Source: Nitrospirillum iridis
Lineage (GTDB): Bacteria > Pseudomonadota > Alphaproteobacteria > Azospirillales > Azospirillaceae
NCBI RefSeq assembly: GCF_014205765.1
Contig: NZ_JACIIZ010000003.1
Coordinates: 62,001-126,000, forward strand
Direction of reading: 5' to 3'
Length of the DNA stretch: 64,000 nt
Position 1 is the stretch's first letter. The number at the start of each line of letters is the position of its first letter. The translations under genes were made by a program, and so were the position numbers. The notes below the pieces were generated by a model. It had not been told where the DNA came from. It did not search any database and saw only the letters and a list, made by a program, of their open reading frames with translations. Of the stretch, positions 8,260-17,181 are shown one piece after another.

Positions 8260-9513
8260 CTACTTGCCCATGTGGGGCCGGAACAGGCGAAATCGTTCCG
8301 TTATCAGAACGATGACCAGGGCGCCAATACCGCAACCCAGGAAGCCACCGATCAGGGGCAGGGTGGTGCCGTCGAAATGCTGGCTGATGACAAAGCCGAC
8401 GAGGGCGCCCACCACGGTGCTGATGAAGCCCTGGACGGAGGCCGCGGTGCCGGCGATGGCGCCCAGCGGTTCCATGGCCATGGCGCCGAAGTTGCTTGCC
8501 GCCAGGCCGAAGCAGAACATGGTCAGCGCCTGCAGCGTGGTGAAGGTCACCAACTCCTCGCCGTGCCGGGCCACCGCCGTGTGGATGCCGGCGAACACGA
8601 TGAAGCCCAGCAAGGCGGTGTGCGACATCCGCCGCGTTCCCACCCGGATGACCAGGCGCGCGTTCAGCAGGGCGGATACAGCCAGCGCCATGCCGGTCAG
8701 GGCGAAGATCAGCGGGAACAGGGCCGGCGCCTTGAACACGGTGTCAAAGATGGGCGGCAGGCTGTTGATGTAGGCGAACACGGCGCTCATCATCAGGGTC
8801 TGCGCCAGCATGTAGCCCACCGCCTGCCGCTCCGTCACCGTCTGGCGGGCGGCGGCCAGGATGCTCTTCACGTTAATCGGCCGGCGGTATTCCGGGTGCA
8901 GCGTTTCCGGCAGGCGGCGCCATAGCCAGACCAGCACCAGCAGGGCATAGACCGCCAGGCAGGCGAAGATGGCGTGCCAGGGGGCCACCAGCATGATCAG
9001 CTGTCCCAGGCTGGGCGCCAGGATGGGCACGGCCAGCAGGATGATGAAGGCCAGCGACATGACCCGCGCCATCTGCCGCCCGCCGTAGCAATCCCGAACC
9101 ACCGAGACGACGACGATGCGGGTGGAGGCCACGGCCACGCCTTGGGCCACGCGGGCCGCCAGCAGCAGCCCGAAACTGGGGGCCAGCGCCGCCGCCAGGT
9201 TGCCCAGGGCATAGAAGGCGATACCCCACAGCAGTACGGGCCGCCGGCCGAAACGGTCGGAGATGGGGCCGTAGATGATCTGCGCCCCGCCGAATCCCAG
9301 CAGAAAGGCGGTGACGATCCATTGCCAGCGCGTCTCCTCCGTCACGCCCAGCGAGCGGCCGATTTCGCCCAGGGCGGGCAGCATGGAATCGGTGCCAAGC
9401 GCGTTCATCGCCATCATGGAAGAGACCATGAGGACGAATTCGGTGAAGCCGATGCCGTGATGGGGGGCGTTCCTGGGAACGTCCGGGGCGACGGCGTTGG
9501 GGGCCAACTGCAT
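8260..9513 (-). CDS. MFS transporter, Bcr/CflA drug-export type
   Basis: Protein of 417 residues with twelve membrane helices. The N-terminal part carries the DSMLPALGEIGRSLGVTEE stretch and the loop GPISDRFGRRPVLLWG, both typical of the Bcr/CflA subfamily of proton-driven efflux carriers. The ATG follows CTGGAGTGATCC. It converges on the hydrolase and shares its terminator. It may import or export the compound handled by the 5229-8209 genes, but Bcr/CflA members usually export drugs or amino-acid-like compounds and no substrate can be assigned. Confidence 0.88.
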   Translation of the reverse strand: MQLAPNAVAPDVPRNAPHHGIGFTEFVLMVSSMMAMNALGTDSMLPALGEIGRSLGVTEETRWQWIVTAFLLGFGGAQIIYGPISDRFGRRPVLLWGIAFYALGNLAAALAPSFGLLLAARVAQGVAVASTRIVVVSVVRDCYGGRQMARVMSLAFIILLAVPILAPSLGQLIMLVAPWHAIFACLAVYALLVLVWLWRRLPETLHPEYRRPINVKSILAAARQTVTERQAVGYMLAQTLMMSAVFAYINSLPPIFDTVFKAPALFPLIFALTGMALAVSALLNARLVIRVGTRRMSHTALLGFIVFAGIHTAVARHGEELVTFTTLQALTMFCFGLAASNFGAMAMEPLGAIAGTAASVQGFISTVVGALVGFVISQHFDGTTLPLIGGFLGCGIGALVIVLITERFRLFRPHMGK

Positions 9514-9836
9514 GGATCACTCCAGTGGGGCGCCGGCCGCGACCCTCGTCCCCCTGCCGGGGAGTTGGGTGATCGGGCTGGTCTTGTCGTTGAAACAGGC
9601 CGCCGGGCCAAGGGGATGGGTGAGGGAAAGCAAAACGGGAAAGCGGCCCCGGGGGTTCCCTTTATACCCAAGGGCATGGCATGCCGCCCATTGATTTCCC
9701 GAATGTGTCCATTCCTGAAGCCGTGATCGCTCAAACGCTTCCGGCATGGCGCCAGCCTTTGCCCGGGGGGAGACCTGGCGCCGGGGACTTACGCCGTCGT
9801 TGACGCGTTGGCGGCACCCGCGTTAAAGCCCAGGGC
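9514..9836. promoter_or_regulatory. Divergent 323-base intergenic region
   Basis: No credible gene is present. It separates the leftward MFS gene from the rightward oxygenase. The only structure I see is the inverted repeat GGCGCCAG (9748-9755) and CTGGCGCC (9775-9782) about 55-90 bases before the oxygenase ATG, a possible operator or leader hairpin. No clear promoter boxes. Confidence 0.35.
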
Positions 9837-10481
9837 ATGACCGACCAGACACCCCCTCCGGCCAGCGCCCCCCAGATCGAGACCCTGTTCGCCACCCGGC
9901 TGTACCGGGCGGAACTGGACGACATGCTGCCCCTTAACGAGGAGATGGCGGCCTGCTGCCTGACGGCGGCGGAGGATGACGGGGCGGGACAGCGTTGGTC
10001 GGACAAGCACGGTTACACCGGTTATACCAGCTACGCTTCGCTGGACGATCTGATTTGGCGTTTCCCCATCCTGAAGAAGCTGAAGGCCCAGCTGGACCGT
10101 CACGCCAAGGCCTTCGCCAAGGTGCAGGAATGGGACCTGGGCGCCCGCAAGCTGGAATTGGATTCGCTGTGGATCAATGTCCTGGATCCGGGCGGCTTCC
10201 ACGGCTCCCACATCCATCCCAACAGTGTGATCAGTGGCACGTATTATGTTCGGGTGCCACCGGGCGCCTCGGTCCTCAAGTTCGAGGATCCGCGTCTGCC
10301 CTTCATGATGGCCGCCCCACCGCGCAAGGCGAAGGCTGACCGTGCCGTGCAACCGACCATCAGCCTGACGCCGCGGGCCGGCACCTTGCTGATGTGGGAA
10401 AGCTGGCTGCGGCATGAGGTGGCGCTGAACCGCGCGGATGAGGAACGCCTTTCCCTCAGCTTCAACTACGCCTGGCGATGA
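9837..10481 (+). CDS. Putative Fe(II)/2-oxoglutarate oxygenase (TIGR02466-like)
   Basis: Protein of 214 residues. The family signature is in GFHGSHIHPNSVISGTYYV: His122, His125 and His127 supply candidate iron ligands on the first strand, and the second half has RHEV (His193) followed by ERLSLSFNY, where Arg204 would hold 2-oxoglutarate. Members are cytosolic and mostly uncharacterised. The length and absence of a signal peptide fit the family. The stop overlaps the ATG of the thioesterase gene as ATGA, so the two proteins should be made in equal amounts. Substrate could be an acyl- or peptidyl-carrier-bound molecule given the partner, but that is inference. Confidence 0.75.
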   Translation: MTDQTPPPASAPQIETLFATRLYRAELDDMLPLNEEMAACCLTAAEDDGAGQRWSDKHGYTGYTSYASLDDLIWRFPILKKLKAQLDRHAKAFAKVQEWDLGARKLELDSLWINVLDPGGFHGSHIHPNSVISGTYYVRVPPGASVLKFEDPRLPFMMAAPPRKAKADRAVQPTISLTPRAGTLLMWESWLRHEVALNRADEERLSLSFNYAWR

Positions 10482-11221
10482 CGCCGCGCTGGATCGCCGA
10501 CCTGAACACGGCGCCACGGGCCAGCGTCCGGCTGTTCTTCTTCCCCTTCGCCGGTGGCGGCTCGGCCGCCTACCGGCCCTGGGCGACGGCGTTGCCGCCG
10601 AGGGTGCAGGCCAGCGCCGTCCTGCTGCCGGGGCGGGAAAGCCGGCTGCGCGAAGTCGCTCACAGCCGGCTGGAGGATCTGCTTGATCCCCTGCTGGCGG
10701 GATTGGCGCCGGCGTTGGACCGGCCGTACGCCTTTTTCGGTCATTCCATGGGGGCGACCATCGCCTATGAGGCCGCCCGACGGCTGGAAGCTGGGGGCGG
10801 GGGACCCGGTCACCTGTTCGTCTCCGGCCGCCAGGCGCCGGGGCGGCCCCGGTTGGCGCCGCCCATCCATGACTTGCCGCCGCCACTGTTCATCGCCGCC
10901 CTGCGCCGCTTGAACGGCACGCCGGCCGCCATCCTGGAGGATGCCGACCTGATGGCCATGCTGCTGCCCCTGCTGCGCGCGGACTTCGCCTTGTCGGAGA
11001 CGTACCGGCCTCAGCCTGGCACCCGGCTGCGGGCGCCCGTCACCGCGTTCGGCGGCCAGTCCGATCCGATGGTGCCGGCCGATGATGTCGCCGCTTGGGA
11101 ACAGGTCACCGATGGCGCCTTCACCATGGCGTTGCATGAGGGCGACCACTTCTTCCTCATGCCGCACCGTGACGCCATCGTCGCGCGTATCCTGGCCGAT
11201 CTGGCGCCGTACGGGGCTTGA
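10478..11221 (+). CDS. Type II thioesterase (external editing thioesterase, GrsT/RedJ-like)
   Basis: Protein of 247 residues with the full catalytic set of the type II thioesterase family: nucleophile Ser90 in GHSMGA, acid Asp196 in GGQSDPMV, and His224 in HEGDHFF. The N-terminal FFFPFAGGGSAAYRPW and LPGRESR stretches are diagnostic. These enzymes remove wrong or stalled acyl groups from carrier proteins of NRPS/PKS systems. Here no NRPS, PKS or carrier gene is present in the window; the only partner is the coupled oxygenase at 9837. It may act on a remote synthase or on acyl-CoA. It ends 21 bases before the convergent tannase gene. Confidence 0.88.
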   Translation: MTPRWIADLNTAPRASVRLFFFPFAGGGSAAYRPWATALPPRVQASAVLLPGRESRLREVAHSRLEDLLDPLLAGLAPALDRPYAFFGHSMGATIAYEAARRLEAGGGGPGHLFVSGRQAPGRPRLAPPIHDLPPPLFIAALRRLNGTPAAILEDADLMAMLLPLLRADFALSETYRPQPGTRLRAPVTAFGGQSDPMVPADDVAAWEQVTDGAFTMALHEGDHFFLMPHRDAIVARILADLAPYGA

Positions 11222-11242
11222 TCCGGCGGTTGTCGACCATCC

Positions 11243-12784
11243 TCAGCGGCAGGTGAAGTTCGCCGCCTCGTCGGTGGAGCCTGTGCCGGTCCAATGGGCC
11301 ACGGTGGGGTAGGGGCACAGGGGCCTGGTGCGCAACACAGGTGACGTGGGGTCGCGGTCGTCGGCGTGTTTGGCGGCCACCAGCCGGTCGGGTGCCTTGC
11401 CCTGTTCCACCCAGGTCCGCAGCGCCGTGACGGCGTCGAAATGGTTGGGGCCCGGGCCACCGAAGCAGTGGCCCATGCCGGGTGCCATGAACAGGCGGAA
11501 ATAGTCGCCCAGCCGCACCCGCGCCTGGGCCGGGTCCTTGGTGCCGGCCACGGCGTGGTAATACTCGATGGGGTAGGTCTGGGCGTTCAGCTGGTCGGCC
11601 CAGCCCTGGCTCATGATCAGTTTGCCACCGCGGGCGTGGAAAGCCGACAGGTCCGGCGTGACCGCGGTGATGATGGGGCCGACCTTGCCGTCGGTCAGCG
11701 CCACGTCATGGTCGAAATCGAAGCCCTGCCAGCGCCACGTCAGGTCGTCGTAAACCATGTTCTGGAACAGGGGGATGACATAGGCCTCCAGCAGCTTGCC
11801 CTGCTGCAGGTCCCAGCCCCATTCGCTGCCCCGCGCCAGGCCGGGATAGATCGCCTCGCCCGTGCGCGGGTTGCGCGGACCGGCATAGAGCGCCTGCACG
11901 GCGGTGACCTGCGGCGGTGTCAGGCAGGCGGCGGTGTCGGTCCCGGGCGCGCATTGCAGGGCGGCGGGATCGAAGTGGCAGGCGCGCGGATCCTCGACCA
12001 CGCCATCCTTGACGCCATCGGCGGCATCGCAGGCGGCCAGCACCGCCTGGTGCAGCAGTGTCAGCTTTTCCGGCGGCAGGGTGCTGGCGGGGTCCAGCAG
12101 CGTCGCCCGCGAACTCCACAGGAAGCTCATCATCAGGCGGGTGTAGTTCATGCCCGGCGCGCCGGCGTGGATGCCGTCATAGTCGTCGGGGAAATACTCC
12201 GCCTCCGCCATCGCCTGGGCGCCACCGGTGGAGCAGCCCTCGAAATAGGCGCGGGTGGCGCCGGTGCCGTAGCGGGCGCGGATGATGGCCTTGGCCGCCA
12301 CCGTCATGCGGTGGATGGAGTTGTGGCCCCAATTGGCCAACTGCACCGGGTCATGCATCCAGTCCAGGCGGGTGCCGGGCTTGCCCTCCGCCGGGCCATG
12401 GCCGGTATCGGTGCCGGCCACGGCGAAGCCGGCCTGAAGCGCCGGCCCCATGGTGTAATAGCTGACGGCGCCGGCGAAGCCGCCGTTACCCACCCCTTGA
12501 AGGCGACCGTTCCACCCCGCCTGGGGCAGCCACATCTCCACCTTCACATTGGTTTCCGCCAGCGCCACCACGCGGCAGAAGGCCGGCAGATCGGGGAAGG
12601 TGACGGTGCCGTCCGGCGCCTTGTAAGGACCCGCCGGGACGATGTCGGCCGACAGGATGCGCGCTTCGGGCAGGGTAAGTCCGGTGAGGCCGGCGCAGTC
12701 GGCGGCATGCGCCGTGGTGGCGGGCAGTGCCCACGCTGCCATCAGGGCGCCGGCCGCCACCCCCATCCAGGTCTTCACACCCAT
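11243..12784 (-). CDS. Secreted tannase / feruloyl esterase family protein
   Basis: Protein of 513 residues with a Sec signal peptide (cleavage expected after THAHA^A or nearby, residue 27). It has the CS-D-HC arrangement of the tannase/feruloyl esterase family: Cys184-Ser185 in GCSTGG, Asp397 in SQGWADQ, and His439-Cys440 in GMGHCFGG, where the two cysteines form a disulfide that joins Ser and His. These enzymes release ferulate, gallate or similar acids from plant esters outside the cytosol. It diverges from the CitMHS carrier gene at 13054, and a TonB receptor and LysR regulator lie nearby, which supports a plant-ester utilisation role. Which ester is cut cannot be told. Confidence 0.9.
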   Translation of the reverse strand: MGVKTWMGVAAGALMAAWALPATTAHAADCAGLTGLTLPEARILSADIVPAGPYKAPDGTVTFPDLPAFCRVVALAETNVKVEMWLPQAGWNGRLQGVGNGGFAGAVSYYTMGPALQAGFAVAGTDTGHGPAEGKPGTRLDWMHDPVQLANWGHNSIHRMTVAAKAIIRARYGTGATRAYFEGCSTGGAQAMAEAEYFPDDYDGIHAGAPGMNYTRLMMSFLWSSRATLLDPASTLPPEKLTLLHQAVLAACDAADGVKDGVVEDPRACHFDPAALQCAPGTDTAACLTPPQVTAVQALYAGPRNPRTGEAIYPGLARGSEWGWDLQQGKLLEAYVIPLFQNMVYDDLTWRWQGFDFDHDVALTDGKVGPIITAVTPDLSAFHARGGKLIMSQGWADQLNAQTYPIEYYHAVAGTKDPAQARVRLGDYFRLFMAPGMGHCFGGPGPNHFDAVTALRTWVEQGKAPDRLVAAKHADDRDPTSPVLRTRPLCPYPTVAHWTGTGSTDEAANFTCR

Positions 12785-13053
12785 CGCTTTCCCTCCCCGC
12801 TGCCCGCTTGCTTATCATGTCCATCGGGAATGCCACGGCCGGGGACGGGAAGGAATTAGATTAACTTTATGCGATTGATAGATTTTGATTATCGCTGGCG
12901 GCCCGCCCCTGATCGCGGTGCCCGCCGCCGGCATTCATTAAGTTTAACTATCATAAATATAGAACAAATCTATTTCCCTTATCGGCCTTCCCTCCCTCAC
13001 CTTGGGCACGTGGAAGTGGCGCTGATGGGGCGTCGTGGGGAGGGGAACGAGGC
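12785..13053. promoter_or_regulatory. AT-rich divergent promoter region between tannase and CitMHS genes
   Basis: Bases 12856-12975 are far richer in A+T than the rest of the window and include GATA-N9-TATC at 12877-12893 and TTAAGTTTAA near 12938-12947, dyads of the T-N11-A kind that LysR proteins bind. The LysR gene at 15995-16969 is a plausible regulator of both arms. The ribosome site for the rightward gene is GGGGAGGGGAACGAGGC. Confidence 0.45.
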
Positions 13054-14358
13054 ATGCTGGCACTCCTGGGCTTCGGCACGGTCGTCGTCCTTTTCCTGGC
13101 CATCCTCGGCAACCGCCTATCACCCCTGGTAGCCCTGATCGCCGTGCCGGTGGCGGCGGCGCTGCTGGGTGGTTTCGGCCTGGGGACCAGCCGCTTCATC
13201 CTGGACGGGATCAAGGCCATCGCGCCGGTGGCGGGCATGTTCGTCTTCGCCATCCTCTATTTCGGCGTGGTCACCGACGCCGGCCTGCTGGACCCCATCA
13301 TCGGCCGCATCCTGCGCCTGGTGGGCCACCGGCCCTGGCGCATCACCGTGGGCGCGGCCTTCCTGGCGCTGCTGATCCATCTGGACGGGTCGGGCGCCGT
13401 GACCTTCCTGGTGACCATCCCGGCCCTGCTGCCGCTGTTCGACCGGCTGGGCATGGACCGGCGCATCCTGGCCTGTGTCACCTCGCTGGCGGCGGGTGTG
13501 AACTTCCTGCCCTGGACGGGGCCCATGATCCGCGCCGCCGCCGCCCTGCACCTGCCGGTGTCCGACATTTTCCGGCCGCTGCTGCCGGTGCAGGCGGCGG
13601 GGCTGGTCTTCGTCTTCGCCACCGCCTGGTGGCTGGGCCGGCGGGAGGAGCGGCGCCTGGGCCTACCGGCGATGAATGCAGCCGGCGCCGCGCCCGTGGC
13701 CGACCGGCCGCTGAGCGCGGAGGAGCGGGCGCTGCGCCGTCCCCGTCTGTTCTGGGTGAACCTGGCGCTGACCATCACCGTCATGACGGTGATGGTCTGT
13801 GGCTGGGTGGATCCGGTGGTGATGTTCATGCTGGGCACGGTGGCCGCCCTGGTCCTGAACTACCCCGACGTGGCGGAGCAGCGCCGGCGGGTGGACGCGC
13901 ATGCCAAGGCGGCGCTGATGATGGCCGGCATCCTGCTGGCCGCCGGCGCCTTCACCGGCATCATGCAGGGCAGCGGCATGCTGACGGCCATGGCCGGCGC
14001 CGCCGTCGCGGTCATGCCGCAGGGCATGGCGGGCCACCTGCCGGTGATCCTGGGCGTGCTGTCCATGCCGCTCAGCCTGTTGTTCGATCCGGATTCCTTC
14101 TATTTCGGTGTCCTGCCGGTCATCGCCTCCGTCCATGGCAGCATGGGCGGTCAGCCCGTGCACATCGCGCAGGCCGCCGTCTTGGGGCAGATGACCACCG
14201 GCTTTCCCGTCAGCCCGCTGACGCCCGCCACCTTCCTGGTGATCGGGCTGACCGGCATCGGCCTGGGCGAGCATCAGAAATTCAGCATCCCCTACCTGTT
14301 CGGCGCCACGCTGTTGATGACGGTGGTGGCGGTCGTCCTGGGGGTGCTGCCCCTTTGA
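13054..14358 (+). CDS. CitMHS-family carboxylate transporter
   Basis: Membrane protein of 434 residues with about twelve hydrophobic segments and the family features of citrate-Mg2+:H+ symporters, including [21 protein letters not shown] and [18 protein letters not shown] in the first half and [14 protein letters not shown] in the second. Known members take up metal-citrate complexes, but CitMHS genes next to AtuA-like genes usually belong to catabolic operons for other organic acids. The ATG at 13054 is preceded by a strong GGGGAGGGG site. The AtuA-like gene follows after 53 bases on the same strand, so this carrier likely imports the substrate of that pair. Confidence 0.88.
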   Translation: MLALLGFGTVVVLFLAILGNRLSPLVALIAVPVAAALLGGFGLGTSRFILDGIKAIAPVAGMFVFAILYFGVVTDAGLLDPIIGRILRLVGHRPWRITVGAAFLALLIHLDGSGAVTFLVTIPALLPLFDRLGMDRRILACVTSLAAGVNFLPWTGPMIRAAAALHLPVSDIFRPLLPVQAAGLVFVFATAWWLGRREERRLGLPAMNAAGAAPVADRPLSAEERALRRPRLFWVNLALTITVMTVMVCGWVDPVVMFMLGTVAALVLNYPDVAEQRRRVDAHAKAALMMAGILLAAGAFTGIMQGSGMLTAMAGAAVAVMPQGMAGHLPVILGVLSMPLSLLFDPDSFYFGVLPVIASVHGSMGGQPVHIAQAAVLGQMTTGFPVSPLTPATFLVIGLTGIGLGEHQKFSIPYLFGATLLMTVVAVVLGVLPL

Positions 14359-14411
14359 ACCCGACCCTGTGAGGGCCGGCGACCTGTCTTTGTGACCAGG
14401 AGGCATCCGCG

Positions 14412-15761
14412 TTGAAACGCGTCAGACTAGGCACCGGGGCCGGCTATTCCGGTGACCGTATCGAACCGGCGGTGGAATTGGCCGAGGCGGGGGACATCCG
14501 CTATCTGGTTTTCGAATGCCTGGCGGAGCGCACCATCGCGTTGGCGCAGTTGGCCAAGCGCCGCGACCCCGCCGCCGGCTTCGATCCATTGTTGGCCGAT
14601 CGCATGGCGGCGGTGCTGCCGGCGTGCCGCCGCAATGGCATCACCATCATCACCAACATGGGTGCCGCCAACCCGCACGCCGCCAGCGCGACCGTGGCGG
14701 CGGTGGCGCGGTCCCTCGGCCTGGGACCCCTGCGCATCGCCGTCGTCACCGGCGACGACGTGACGGAGGTGGTGCGCGCCCGCCAGGATTTGACCATCGA
14801 GGAAACCGGCGCCGCCGTGGCCAGTCTGGGCGACAGCCTGGTGTCGGCCAACGCCTATCTGGGGGCCGAACCCATCCTGCGGGCACTGCGGGATGGGGCC
14901 GACGTGGTCATCACCGGCCGGGTGGCCGATCCGTCCCTGTTCCTGGCGCCGCTGATGCACGAGTTCGGCTGGGCGGCCGATGACTGGGACCGGTTGGGCA
15001 AGGGCACCTTGGTTGGCCATCTGATGGAATGCGCGGGCCAGATCAGCGGCGGCTACTTCGCCGACCCTGGCTACAAGGACGTGCCCAACCTCGCCCGGCT
15101 GGGCTTCCCCATCGCCGAGGTCACGGCGGATGGCGCCGCCACCATCACCAAAGTGGCGGGCAGCGGCGGCCTGATCTCCGGCGCCACCTGCCGGGAACAG
15201 CTGCTGTATGAGGTGCATGACCCCGCCCGCTATCTGACGCCCGACGTGGCGGCGGATTTCAGCGGCGTGACCATCGCCGAGTTTGGGCCCGATCGGGTTG
15301 GGCTGGCGGGGGCGGGCGGCGGCGCCCGCCCCGCCAGCCTGAAGGTGTCGCTGGGCCACAGCGACGGCTATATCGGTGAGGGCCAGATCTCCTACGCCGG
15401 GCCGGGGGCGCTGGCCCGCGCCCGCCTGGCCCGCGATATCGTGGCGGAGCGGTTGCGCATCATCGGCCTGCCCCTGCGCGAGGTGCGGCTGGACCTGATC
15501 GGCGTGGACGCCATCCACGGGCCGGCGCTGTCGGCGGCGGCGCCGGAACCCTATGAGGTCCGCCTACGCGTCGCCGGCCGCACCCACACGCTGAAGGATG
15601 CGGAGCGCATCGGCAACGAGGTGGAGGGGCTGTACACCAATGGCCCGGCCGCCGGCGGCGGCGCCACCAAGACCGCCAAGGAGGTCATCGCCGTGGTCTC
15701 GACCCTGATCCCCCGCGATCTGGTCAGCCCCCAGGTGCATGTGATGGAGGTTCAGTCGTGA
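14412..15761 (+). CDS. AtuA-family protein (DUF1446)
   Basis: Protein of 449 residues with the DUF1446/AtuA N-terminal domain: GAGYSGDRIEPAVELAE, the LVFECLAERT stretch, ITNMGAANP near 80 and VITGRVADPSLFLAPL near 175. Proteins of this family take part in acyclic terpene (citronellol/geraniol) breakdown in Pseudomonas, but most members occur in other organic-acid clusters and the reaction is not known. Start is TTG at 14412, directed by AGGAGG at 14399-14404. The stop is overlapped by the next gene (GTGA), which encodes the domain that is fused to AtuA in many other bacteria. Confidence 0.88.
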   Translation: MKRVRLGTGAGYSGDRIEPAVELAEAGDIRYLVFECLAERTIALAQLAKRRDPAAGFDPLLADRMAAVLPACRRNGITIITNMGAANPHAASATVAAVARSLGLGPLRIAVVTGDDVTEVVRARQDLTIEETGAAVASLGDSLVSANAYLGAEPILRALRDGADVVITGRVADPSLFLAPLMHEFGWAADDWDRLGKGTLVGHLMECAGQISGGYFADPGYKDVPNLARLGFPIAEVTADGAATITKVAGSGGLISGATCREQLLYEVHDPARYLTPDVAADFSGVTIAEFGPDRVGLAGAGGGARPASLKVSLGHSDGYIGEGQISYAGPGALARARLARDIVAERLRIIGLPLREVRLDLIGVDAIHGPALSAAAPEPYEVRLRVAGRTHTLKDAERIGNEVEGLYTNGPAAGGGATKTAKEVIAVVSTLIPRDLVSPQVHVMEVQS

Positions 15762-16069
15762 AGCTGCGCGAACTCGCCCACTCCCGCACGGGGGACAAGG
15801 GCAACACTTCCAACATCTCCGTCATCGCCTACCGGCTGGAGGACTACGCCCGGCTGGAGGCGGCGGTGACGGTGGAGCGGGTGCGCGGCCACCTGGGCGC
15901 CCTGGTACGGGGTGAGGTGGTGCGCTACGCCCTGCCGGGGCTGGGCGCGCTGAACTTCGTCCTGACGCGCACGCTGGGCGGCGGGGTCACCCGCTCACTG
16001 GCCCTGGATGCCCATGGCAAGTGCCTTAGCTCCGCCATTCTCGACCTGGAGATCGAGACACCCGCCTGA
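15758..16069 (+). CDS. Small AtuA C-terminal-domain protein
   Basis: Protein of 103 residues starting at GTG 15758 within the stop of the AtuA gene. The opening ELAHSRTGDKGNTSNIS is the conserved start of the roughly 100-residue C-terminal domain found fused to DUF1446 proteins. Here it is a separate polypeptide made by coupled translation, so it probably binds the larger protein to form one functional unit. It has no signal peptide. Its last 75 bases are antisense to the end of the convergent LysR gene. Confidence 0.85.
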   Translation: MKLRELAHSRTGDKGNTSNISVIAYRLEDYARLEAAVTVERVRGHLGALVRGEVVRYALPGLGALNFVLTRTLGGGVTRSLALDAHGKCLSSAILDLEIETPA

Positions 16070-16969
16070 TGCCGGCCGGCATCCGGTGACGGCGGCCAGC
16101 AGGGCCTTGGTGAACTCCTCCACCGCCGGCAGCAGCGAGCTGCCGCGGCGCTTGATGATGACGATGCGGCGGACGAAGCCGACATCGTCGATGGGCCGGG
16201 TGGCGATGTCGGTGAAGCCCCGGATCTCGATGGCCGACGCCGGCAGGATGGCCAGGCCCAGACCGGCGCGCACCATGCTGACCGCCGTCGACATGTATGT
16301 GGCCTCGCAGGCCGGGGTGGCGATGGACCCGGCGGCGGCGAACGCCTCGTCCACCAGGCGGCGCACGCTGGTGTCCTTGTCCATCAGCACCAGCGGGAAC
16401 TGCGAGATGACCGGCACCGTGGCCTGCGGCAGGTCGCCGGCCGCGTGGCCCTGGGGATAGACCAGAACCAGGCGGTCCTCGCACACCTCGATGGTGTCCA
16501 GGTCCGGCTCGTCCACGCCGCCCACGCCGATGCCGAAGTCCACCTCGTCATTGCGCACCATGGCCAGCACGCGTTTGCCCACCGCATCCTTCAGCACGAA
16601 GGAGACGCGCGGGTTGCGGGTGCGGAAATCGGCGATCAGGGCGGGCAGGGGGCCGGCGGCGAAGCTGGGCAGGACGGCGACGCGGATGGTGCCGCGCGGC
16701 TCTTCCGAGAATTCCCGGATGTCCGCCATGGCGCTGTCGAAATCCCTCATCAGGCGCTGGAACACCGGCAGCAGTTCCTGACCCACGCGCGTCAGCTGCA
16801 CCGAGCGGGTGTTGCGGTCGAACAGCTTGAGGCCGATCTGGTCCTCCAACTGGCGGATGCGGATGGTGAGGGCGGGCTGGGAAATGTTCAGGGCGGAGGC
16901 GGCCCGGGTGAAGCCGCCAAGTCCAACCACCGCCAGGAAGGCGCGGATTTGCCTGAGATTGACATCCAT
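15995..16969 (-). CDS. LysR-family transcriptional regulator
   Basis: Protein of 324 residues. Residues 1-62 are the winged helix-turn-helix (RQIRAFLAVVGLGGFTRAAS then LNISQPALTIRIRQLE) and 90-300 the periplasmic-binding-like effector domain. The terminal 25 residues extend beyond the usual LysR length and are encoded antisense to the AtuA C-domain gene. It is divergent from the TonB receptor gene at 17182 and convergent with the citMHS-atuA operon. LysR proteins usually act at their own divergent promoter, so the TonB receptor is the first expected target and the 12785-13053 promoter the second. Effector unknown. Confidence 0.92.
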   Translation of the reverse strand: MDVNLRQIRAFLAVVGLGGFTRAASALNISQPALTIRIRQLEDQIGLKLFDRNTRSVQLTRVGQELLPVFQRLMRDFDSAMADIREFSEEPRGTIRVAVLPSFAAGPLPALIADFRTRNPRVSFVLKDAVGKRVLAMVRNDEVDFGIGVGGVDEPDLDTIEVCEDRLVLVYPQGHAAGDLPQATVPVISQFPLVLMDKDTSVRRLVDEAFAAAGSIATPACEATYMSTAVSMVRAGLGLAILPASAIEIRGFTDIATRPIDDVGFVRRIVIIKRRGSSLLPAVEEFTKALLAAVTGCRPASGGCLDLQVENGGAKALAMGIQGQ

Positions 16970-17181
16970 ATAATTTCCTTATCATACGGCCCCATTCATC
17001 ACAATCCATGGCGGATGGTTGTCGTCACGGGGTCATGACAATTGCATTTATAAGAAATCCATATTAATGCATGCAAAAAACAAATTTTACAAATCTGTCT
17101 CATCTCACAATACTCCCCATGAATAGAGAAAGGCGATGCTGCCGTGGGGCGGCATAAAACGCCGAACGGGGAGGGGAAATC
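16970..17181. promoter_or_regulatory. Divergent LysR / TonB-receptor promoter region with sigma-70-like promoter
   Basis: The 212 bases are AT-rich. A rightward promoter candidate is TTTACA (17086-17091), a 17-base spacer and AATACT (17109-17114), about 68 bases before the receptor ATG. ATAAGGAAATTAT, the start-proximal dyad on the leftward strand (around 16971-16984), is a possible LysR auto-regulatory site. The receptor's ribosome site is GGGGAGGGGAAATC. Confidence 0.45.

Noticed and set aside
9748-9782. Inverted repeat GGCGCCAG / CTGGCGCC as a definite operator
   Set aside because: GGCGCC words are very common in this genome, so an 8-base dyad of this composition is weak evidence; kept only as a note on the gap.
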